A stretch of 28,087 bases of DNA from Anaerolineaceae bacterium (GTDB lineage Bacteria; Chloroflexota; Anaerolineae; JAAYZQ01), in the NCBI GenBank assembly GCA_012514775.1, contig JAAYZQ010000022.1, positions 1-28,087 on the forward strand. The letters run 5' to 3'. Of the stretch, positions 22,829 to 28,087 are shown piece after piece; positions within the stretch are counted from its first letter, which is position 1, and every line of letters starts with the position of its first letter. The notes under the pieces are model-generated. The model was not told the origin of the DNA and did not search any database. It saw nothing but the letters and a program-made list of their open reading frames with translations. Both the position numbers and the translations under genes were made by a program.

Positions 22829-24205
22829 TTAGAGCTGTCCGGAAGCATCCCAACTCTCCACCATGTGCACATATTCCGGATCTTGATAGCGGTCCAGCAG
22901 GAACCAGGGGGCATAGTCGGGCAGCTCGCCGCCAACCACGTGGGCCGCCAGGAGCTCGCCGGCGGCGCAGCCCCCCATGATGCCAAAGCCGGATAGGGCG
23001 GCGATCATGTACGCCCCTGCCACGGGCATGGGCCCGATGAGGGGCCGGTTCTCCTCGGTCTTGGCATAGTAGCCCCCATCCACCACGGGCCGTGGCAGCC
23101 GGTCAAAGTAGGCGCGCAGGCCGGGGACCATGCGCGACAGGCCGCGCAACACCACCTCAAAGTAGTGAGGATCGATGGCCGGCAGCGGCAGTACCGGCTC
23201 CATTGTCTTGACGTCATAGGTCCACAGCGCGAGCTGCACCTGGCTGCCGGCGCCGCCCTCCGGCACGCCGTGGGGTCCGGGTGGGAAGGGCTCCAGGAGC
23301 CAATGGGTCTCTTCCGTTTCGGCCAGCATGGCGCGCTCCTCGTCCGACCAGGGAAGAAGTTGTGGATCGGCCCAGTAGTAGAGGGGCGCGTAGCGCGGCA
23401 GGACCCCCAGGGAGTCGGTGTACGAGATCTTGGCGTGGAGCTCGCAGGAGATGGGCAGGTCAACCCCCAGCATTTGCCCCACCTGCCTGGCAAAGGGGCC
23501 GGCCGCGTTGACCAGAGTCTCGGTCTCGACCGTCTGCGTGGCGCCCTCGGTGGCGACGCGCACAGCCCGCACCCGTCCGCCGCGCACTTCCACCCCTTCG
23601 AGGCGCCCCTGGAGCAGCCGCGCACCGCGCTCGCGGGCCTGCTCCAGGAGGAGCATGCCCAGTTGCTGGGCGCTCAACCGGCCACAGCGGCGCGTGTGCA
23701 GAGCCGCCACGACGTCTTCTGTCAGGAAGGGGAAATGCTTGCGGATCAGGCCCGGATCGAGGATCAGATCGGCGCCGGTGGGCAGGTTTTCGAAGCCGGT
23801 GTCCGGCGCAGGGATGTACTCCGGGTCTCCGGGCTCGCCCCGGTGAACACGCAGGGGGCCGGCGCCCAGGGAGCAGGGCTCGGCCGCGGCCCGCTCGAAA
23901 TCCGCGATGCGGCCGGGGTCGGCGGTGACGAACAGATAGCCGCGCCGGCTCAGTTGAAAGGCGTTGCCGCTCTCCCGGGCCAGCTCTTCCATCAGGTCGA
24001 TGCTGCGGTTCATGAGCCGCACCATTGCATCGCCCGGCCCCGGCCACCAGTTGCGGTAGCACTCGGTGGACTTGTCGCTCGTCAGGCTCAGCGGTGCCCG
24101 CTCGTCCACGAGGAGGACGTCGCGAACGCCATGCTTCACGGCCAGGTGATAGGCCGCGCTGATGCCCGCTATGCCCGTGCCGCAGACGACCACTTGGGCG
24201 GTCAT
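22829..24205 (-). CDS. FAD-dependent amine/D-amino acid oxidoreductase (DAO family)
   Basis: 458 residues. The N-terminal dinucleotide fold is clear (VVVCGTGIAGISAAYHLA, glycines 9, 11 and 14), and the C-terminus has the family's FAD-closing pattern (ENRPLIGPMPVAGAYMIAALSGFGIMGG). The overall build matches DAO/sarcosine-oxidase-beta-like enzymes that oxidise secondary or D-amino acids. No signal peptide, covalent-flavin motif or C-terminal folate-binding domain is seen. It starts 12 bases after folD and is the last gene of the metF-hdrCB-fchA-folD operon. The context suggests an N-methyl amine or glycine-type substrate whose carbon enters the folate pool. That is inference; proline- or D-amino-acid oxidation is equally open. 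Confidence 0.8.
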   Translation of the reverse strand: MTAQVVVCGTGIAGISAAYHLAVKHGVRDVLLVDERAPLSLTSDKSTECYRNWWPGPGDAMVRLMNRSIDLMEELARESGNAFQLSRRGYLFVTADPGRIADFERAAAEPCSLGAGPLRVHRGEPGDPEYIPAPDTGFENLPTGADLILDPGLIRKHFPFLTEDVVAALHTRRCGRLSAQQLGMLLLEQARERGARLLQGRLEGVEVRGGRVRAVRVATEGATQTVETETLVNAAGPFARQVGQMLGVDLPISCELHAKISYTDSLGVLPRYAPLYYWADPQLLPWSDEERAMLAETEETHWLLEPFPPGPHGVPEGGAGSQVQLALWTYDVKTMEPVLPLPAIDPHYFEVVLRGLSRMVPGLRAYFDRLPRPVVDGGYYAKTEENRPLIGPMPVAGAYMIAALSGFGIMGGCAAGELLAAHVVGGELPDYAPWFLLDRYQDPEYVHMVESWDASGQL

Positions 24206-24217
24206 CGGCGATGGACC

Positions 24218-25093
24218 CTAGACCTGCAGCCTGGCAGCTTCCAGCACGTTCAGGCAGAGCATGACGTTGGTCATGGGCCCCGTACCGCCGGGCACCGGGG
24301 TGATCATGCCCGCCACCTCGCTGGCCTCCTCGTACGCCACGTCGCCGACCATTTTGCCGTCGACGTCGTTGACGCCAAAGTCGACCACGACGCCGCCGGG
24401 GCGGATCCAATCGCCCTTGACCATCTCGGCCCGGCCAACGGCCACGCACAGGATGTCGGCCGAGCGGCAGATGCCGGCGAGGTCCTTGGAGCGAGAGTGG
24501 CAGACCGTGACCGTGGCATTCTCGCGCATGAGGAGCAGGGCCATGGGCTTGCCGACGATGGCCGAGCGGCCGAGGACGACGGCGTTCTGCCCGGCAAAGG
24601 TCACGCCGCTGCGGCGCATGAGCTCCATGCCGCCCGCGGGCGTGGCCGGCACAAAGAAGGGGCCAACCCCTGCAGGCCGGCCGGCCGGCGCCGCCAGGGC
24701 CAGGCGCCCGGCATTGACCTCGTGCACGCCGTCCACGTCCTTGATGGGCGATAGGGCGGCCTTGACCGCGCCTTCGTCGATGCCCTTGGGCATAGGCTCC
24801 TGGACCATGATGCCGTGCACGGCGGGGTCTTCGTTCAGGCGGGCAACCATGTCCACCAACTCGGCCTGGCTGGCCGTCTCGGGCAGGATGTGGAGCTGGG
24901 CTTCCATGCCTCGCGCGGCCATGGTCTTCTTGATGGCGTTGGCATACCACACGGAGCCCGGGTCCTCACCCGCCCGGACGACGGCGATGGTGGGCGTCAC
25001 GCCGGTTTTGGCCTTGAATTCGGCCACCGCCGCTTCCAGCTCGCCCTGCATCGTTTTGGCGACGGCTCTGCCGTCCAAGATCGCTGCAGTCAT
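24218..25093 (-). CDS. folD: Methylene-THF dehydrogenase of the FolD family, cyclohydrolase lysine replaced
   Basis: 291 residues, normal FolD length. FolD usually both oxidises/reduces methylene-THF with NAD(P) and hydrolyses methenyl-THF. Aligning without gaps to E. coli FolD, Y50, Q98 and D121 (KDVDG) are kept, as is the nucleotide-binding GRSAIVGKP (175-183). The catalytic lysine 54, however, is isoleucine (Y50-A-N-A-I54-K55-K56). Loss of this lysine in studied homologues abolishes cyclohydrolase activity but can spare dehydrogenase activity. A separate cyclohydrolase gene, fchA, lies 42 bases upstream, so this FolD probably works as dehydrogenase only. K55 might substitute. GAGGAGG stands before the ATG. 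Confidence 0.93.
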   Translation of the reverse strand: MTAAILDGRAVAKTMQGELEAAVAEFKAKTGVTPTIAVVRAGEDPGSVWYANAIKKTMAARGMEAQLHILPETASQAELVDMVARLNEDPAVHGIMVQEPMPKGIDEGAVKAALSPIKDVDGVHEVNAGRLALAAPAGRPAGVGPFFVPATPAGGMELMRRSGVTFAGQNAVVLGRSAIVGKPMALLLMRENATVTVCHSRSKDLAGICRSADILCVAVGRAEMVKGDWIRPGGVVVDFGVNDVDGKMVGDVAYEEASEVAGMITPVPGGTGPMTNVMLCLNVLEAARLQV

Positions 25094-25135
25094 TCCTCGT
25101 TTCCTCCTCGCGTTTCGCTGGGGGACGGCAGCCGG

Positions 25136-25762
25136 CTAGAGCCTGCCTTCCACGTAGTCATAGATCTCGTCGCGCATGGCGCCCTTGCCCGCCAATAGCC
25201 CGTCCAGGTGGGCGCGCTTCTGGGCGACGAATGCCTCGTCCTTGATGCTGCCCAGGTTGATGAGGACGTTGAGGGCCGCGCTGCGCAAGGCACCTTCGGC
25301 CATGAGCACGGCCACACCCGCGTCGCTCACGGCAAACTTGTTGCCCTTTTCGGCGGTGGGCATGCACAGGTCCATGACCTTGACCGCCGCCTCGGCGATG
25401 CGCATGGGCACGTCCGTGGCCTTCACCAGGGCGGCCTGCACCGCCTTGGTGCGCTCGGTCTTTTGCTCGTCCGTCTCGCGGGGCATCTTGGCCGCCTGGG
25501 AATAAGCGGTGTAGGCGGCCACGTCCGCCTCCAGGAGGCCAGTCAGCTCCTGGCGAAGGGCTTCCGATTGTGCGAGCAGGTCTTTCATGTCGTCCTGAAC
25601 CTCGTCGTAGCCCTTCTTGCCCAGGGTCAGGTTGCAGACCATGCTGATGAGGGCGGCGCCCAGGGCACCGCTGAGGGCGGCCACGCTCCCGCCTCCAGGG
25701 GCCGGGGCATTGCTCGCCAGCTCGTCCAGAAAGTTGGTTACCGGTTTGTCAGTTAGCTTCAC
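25136..25762 (-). CDS. fchA: Methenyltetrahydrofolate cyclohydrolase
   Basis: 208 residues, the length of the clostridial FchA, related to the cyclodeaminase domain of FTCD. It interconverts 10-formyl-THF and 5,10-methenyl-THF. Conserved are the N-terminal FLDELASNAPAPGGGS (11-26) with its glycine-rich folate loop, and the helical PMRIAEAAVKVMDLC and AVLMAEGALRSAALNVLINLGSIKD regions. I start it at GTG 25762, which has a perfect AAGGAGG 7 bases upstream and gives the standard N-terminus; the in-frame ATG further upstream would add 20 unrelated residues and cross a stem-loop. It lies between hdrCB and folD. Confidence 0.93.
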   Translation of the reverse strand: MKLTDKPVTNFLDELASNAPAPGGGSVAALSGALGAALISMVCNLTLGKKGYDEVQDDMKDLLAQSEALRQELTGLLEADVAAYTAYSQAAKMPRETDEQKTERTKAVQAALVKATDVPMRIAEAAVKVMDLCMPTAEKGNKFAVSDAGVAVLMAEGALRSAALNVLINLGSIKDEAFVAQKRAHLDGLLAGKGAMRDEIYDYVEGRL

Positions 25763-25801
25763 CTGTCGTCCTCCTTGTATGAAAATCTCGAGGCGCCCGC
25801 A

Positions 25802-25840
25802 CCCGCCAAGAACACACGCCAAAGGCGGGTTCCTGGCGGG
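25802..25840 (-). other. Intercistronic stem-loop between hdrCB and fchA
   Basis: CCCGCCA (25802-25808) pairs with TGGCGGG (25834-25840) and, after one mismatch, GAAC with GTTC. The loop is long (15 bases) and there is no U-tract, so it is not a terminator. Confidence 0.5.
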
Positions 25841-25850
25841 CAGGCCCCAG

Positions 25851-27341
25851 TTACGCGAATAATAGTCTTTTGGCTTTCAGAAGACTGATGGCATCGCTCA
25901 AGTGTTTGTCCAGACCCAGCGGCTTGGCGTGCAGGCCGTAGGCCACGCCCATCATCTGGGTAAAGTAAACAATGGGGATATCAAAGGTGCCGCCGAACTC
26001 GGCATTGATCTGCTTCTGCCGCGCATCCAGGTTGACGTGACACAGCGGGCAGGCGGTGACGATCATTTCGGCGCCACACTCGATGGCATTCCGCAGGATC
26101 TTGTGGCTCAGATCCAGGGCAATATCCAGGGTGCTAAGGGAGAGCGAGCCGCCGCAGCAGTCGGTCTTGTACGACCAATCCACGGCCTCGGCCCCCAGGG
26201 CCTCCATCAGGTGGTCCATGTTCATGGGGTATTCGTAGCGTTCCTCGCCGGTGACGGACGGCGGGCGGGTCAGCAGGCAGCCGTAGTAGCAGGCCACCTT
26301 CAGCCCCTTTAGCTTTCTGACCACAGGCCTGGCAGCCGCCTCGTAGCCCACTTTTTCGGTGATGGTTGTCAACAGGTTGTCCACCTGGATGCCGCCCTTG
26401 TAGTCAAAGCCGATATCGTCGGCGATGCGCTGCCGCAGCTCCGGGTCTTCTTCCACTTCCTTCATGGCGATGCGGAACCGGGAAAAGCAGGCGGCGCAGG
26501 GCATGGTCATGTAGCGGTGGCCCATCTCGTCGGCAATGGCCAGCGTCTTCATGGGCAGCTTGATGGAGCGGTAGTGGTCGGTGTTGTGGGCAGGCGACGT
26601 ACCGCAGCAGACCCAGCCTTCCGGCTCGACCAGTTTGAGGCCCAGCTTTTCGGCAATGGCCTCGGTAGACATGTGGAACTCGATACCCGTAGCCTCCAGG
26701 CTGCAGCCAGGGTAATAGGACACGACCCCGCCGTCGGCCAGGGGATTCTCCCCGTTCGAGGCGCCGGCGGGCAAGGCAATGACCTCGGCGGCCTTCGCAG
26801 GGCGGTGGCCGTTGCGGCGGCGCCGGGCGACACTGGGCAGGAGCTTGAGCTTGCCGCCGCGGAACATCTTGAGGGCCATCTCCAGGTCGTACTTGACGAG
26901 TTGCTTGACGTCGAACTTGCCGGCCAGGAGCTCGCGGAGGTACAGCTCGGCCATCAGCCCCAACTCCCACATGCGCCCGAACAGATCGATGCCGCGGTTG
27001 GCGGACTTGTAGAACATGGGCACGGTGGGCGCCTTGGACTTGATCCCCTTTTCCGCGGCCATGATCTCGAGGACGTCCATGATGCGCGCAATGTCGATGC
27101 CCTGGGGGCAGCGCGTGGAGCAGGTTTCGCAGGCGGCACAGATAGAGATGGTCCGCGAGTTTAGCACCATATCCGTCAGTCCAAACTGGCAGGCACGCAG
27201 TACCTGGTGCGGCGTGAGATCAAAGTAGGCTGCCACCGGGCAGCCGGCAGTGCATTTCTTGCATTGGTAGCACAGGAATACGTTCTCGCCCGAGCGATCG
27301 CGGATCTCCTGGGCAAGAGCGGTCTGCAGCATAGTAGTCAT
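25851..27341 (-). CDS. HdrC-HdrB fusion, heterodisulfide reductase-like iron-sulfur protein
   Basis: 496 residues. The N-terminal HdrC-type ferredoxin domain has two [4Fe-4S] motifs, C24/27/30/34 and C68/71/74/78. A helical region and a basic, Ala-rich linker (about 172-205) lead to an HdrB-type part with two complete CCG motifs: C213, C245-C246, C282 and C285, then C355, C395-C396, C431 and C434. Both motifs are intact, so two noncubane clusters like those of methanogen HdrB are expected. No HdrA or MvhD is in the window. The gene follows metF by 13 bases, so a role passing electrons to or from methylene-THF reductase is the natural hypothesis, as Hdr-like subunits accompany MetFV in some acetogens. 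GGGAG precedes the ATG. Confidence 0.88.
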   Translation of the reverse strand: MTTMLQTALAQEIRDRSGENVFLCYQCKKCTAGCPVAAYFDLTPHQVLRACQFGLTDMVLNSRTISICAACETCSTRCPQGIDIARIMDVLEIMAAEKGIKSKAPTVPMFYKSANRGIDLFGRMWELGLMAELYLRELLAGKFDVKQLVKYDLEMALKMFRGGKLKLLPSVARRRRNGHRPAKAAEVIALPAGASNGENPLADGGVVSYYPGCSLEATGIEFHMSTEAIAEKLGLKLVEPEGWVCCGTSPAHNTDHYRSIKLPMKTLAIADEMGHRYMTMPCAACFSRFRIAMKEVEEDPELRQRIADDIGFDYKGGIQVDNLLTTITEKVGYEAAARPVVRKLKGLKVACYYGCLLTRPPSVTGEERYEYPMNMDHLMEALGAEAVDWSYKTDCCGGSLSLSTLDIALDLSHKILRNAIECGAEMIVTACPLCHVNLDARQKQINAEFGGTFDIPIVYFTQMMGVAYGLHAKPLGLDKHLSDAISLLKAKRLLFA

Positions 27342-27354
27342 GAGCCGGCTCCCG

Positions 27355-28086
27355 TCAGGCAGCTTGACGAGACGGATCGTACTTCGGGCCGATCTGGGTC
27401 TGGCTGACGATGCTGTCGACAGCTTGTTCCCATTCGATGGCCATGATGTGTACGCCCGCCACGCCTTCTATTTTCTTGCATTCGTTGATAATCTCGACAC
27501 ATATACCAATACCCGCGGTTTCGGCGGCCTGTTGTCGCGCCTTCCGGGCCTCGGCTGCTTCCTTGGGTTCCATGGCCTTGATCTCGGCAATGGTCGGCAG
27601 GCCCTTGGTCGCGTTTTCCATGCGCGTGATGTACTCGGGATCGACCTCCATACCCGGTACCTTGGTGGCCATGTACTTGGCCCCGCCCAGGCTCTTGATG
27701 GGCGCCACACCGGCCAGGATGTAGGTCTTTTCGTGAGCGCCGAGGTCCACCACGCGCCGCATGAACTCCTGGAACTTTGGTACGTTAAAGATGATCTGGG
27801 TCTGGATGAAATCCGCACCGGCCGCGGCCTTTTTGGCCAGGCGGTAGGGACGGAACTCGAATGGGTCGGCAAAGGGGTTCGCCGCCGCCCCCAGGAAAAA
27901 GCGCGGCTCCTGCCCCTTGATCTTTTCTCCGCACTGGAAGACCTTCTGGTCGCGCATGTCGCGGACGGCCTGAAGCAGCGAGATCGAGTCCAGGTCGTGG
28001 ACGTTCTTGGATTGGGGGTGGTTGCCAAAGGTCTGGTGGTCACCGGTCAGGCACAGGAGGTTCCGGCACCCCAGGGCATAGGCGCC
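27355..28086 (-). CDS. metF: Methylenetetrahydrofolate reductase, N-terminus cut by window edge
   Basis: The frame is open to the right edge; the last 243 residues are seen. The enzyme reduces methylene-THF to methyl-THF, the substrate of AcsE. Recognisable MetF segments are LGCRNLLCLTGDH near the cut end, the FLGAAANPF turn, and GADFIQTQIIFNV, which is the flavin/folate TIM-barrel strand. VAPIKSLGGAKYMATKVPGM and a C-terminal IGICVEIINECKKIEGVAGVHIMA helix-strand pair complete the barrel. An internal Met at 27957 is not the start because strong homology continues upstream. It is cotranscribed with hdrCB, fchA, folD and the DAO gene. A MetV partner, if any, lies beyond the edge. Confidence 0.93.
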   Translation of the reverse strand, partial: GAYALGCRNLLCLTGDHQTFGNHPQSKNVHDLDSISLLQAVRDMRDQKVFQCGEKIKGQEPRFFLGAAANPFADPFEFRPYRLAKKAAAGADFIQTQIIFNVPKFQEFMRRVVDLGAHEKTYILAGVAPIKSLGGAKYMATKVPGMEVDPEYITRMENATKGLPTIAEIKAMEPKEAAEARKARQQAAETAGIGICVEIINECKKIEGVAGVHIMAIEWEQAVDSIVSQTQIGPKYDPSRQAA

Positions 28087-28087
28087 C

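Noticed and set aside
1..28087. CRISPR arrays, tRNA, rRNA, insertion sequences or phage genes.
   Set aside because: No regular spaced repeats, cloverleaf-like segments, rRNA signatures, transposase motifs or long terminal repeats were seen on either strand by eye.

Overview
The window comes from a GC-rich anaerobic bacterium that carries the bacterial Wood-Ljungdahl (reductive acetyl-CoA) pathway. A Chloroflexota (Anaerolineae-like) host is my best guess. It rests on the lipoprotein with a Pro/Thr-rich linker, the long form of formate-THF ligase and the overall gene style, none of which is decisive. No rRNA, tRNA, CRISPR array, transposase or phage gene is visible. Almost everything from 2286 to the right edge lies on the minus strand, so transcription runs from high to low coordinates.

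Layout, left to right. 3-287 is the end of a gene cut by the window edge. 308-2265 (plus strand) is a translationally coupled GNAT acyltransferase and an enolase-superfamily N-acylamino-acid racemase/o-succinylbenzoate synthase. They face a minus-strand operon at 6793-2286: a four-cluster ferredoxin, a tungsten aldehyde:ferredoxin oxidoreductase, a MoaD/ThiS-like protein, exonuclease III and MTA phosphorylase. That operon has its own promoter and a leader of about 110 nt that ends in a terminator, with a competing antiterminator stem. 8756-6982 encodes a two-subunit CoA-transferase of the glutaconate type. 10079-8907 is a lipoprotein gene with its own promoter.

The core is 20591-10269, the CODH/ACS operon in the order: HMA-like small protein, cooS (acsA), acsB, acsD, acsC, acsV (RACo), acsE. 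It is bounded by an extended -10 promoter and a strong terminator. Next comes fhs (22670-20799) with its own promoter and terminator. Last is a C1-carrier operon, metF (cut by the right edge), hdrC-hdrB fusion, fchA, folD and a flavin amine-oxidase-type gene (28086-22829).

Together these genes cover formate activation (Fhs), cyclohydrolase (FchA), methylene-THF dehydrogenase (FolD), methylene-THF reduction (MetF, probably with HdrCB), methyl transfer to the corrinoid protein (AcsE, AcsCD, AcsV) and acetyl-CoA synthesis (CooS/AcsB). The AOR module and CoA-transferase could connect acetyl-CoA or acids to aldehydes. The most notable points are the AOR attenuator, a metal-binding-type protein without its CxxC cysteines at the head of the CODH operon, a FolD whose cyclohydrolase lysine is replaced by isoleucine next to a separate cyclohydrolase gene, and strong stem-loops in several spacers of the CODH operon.
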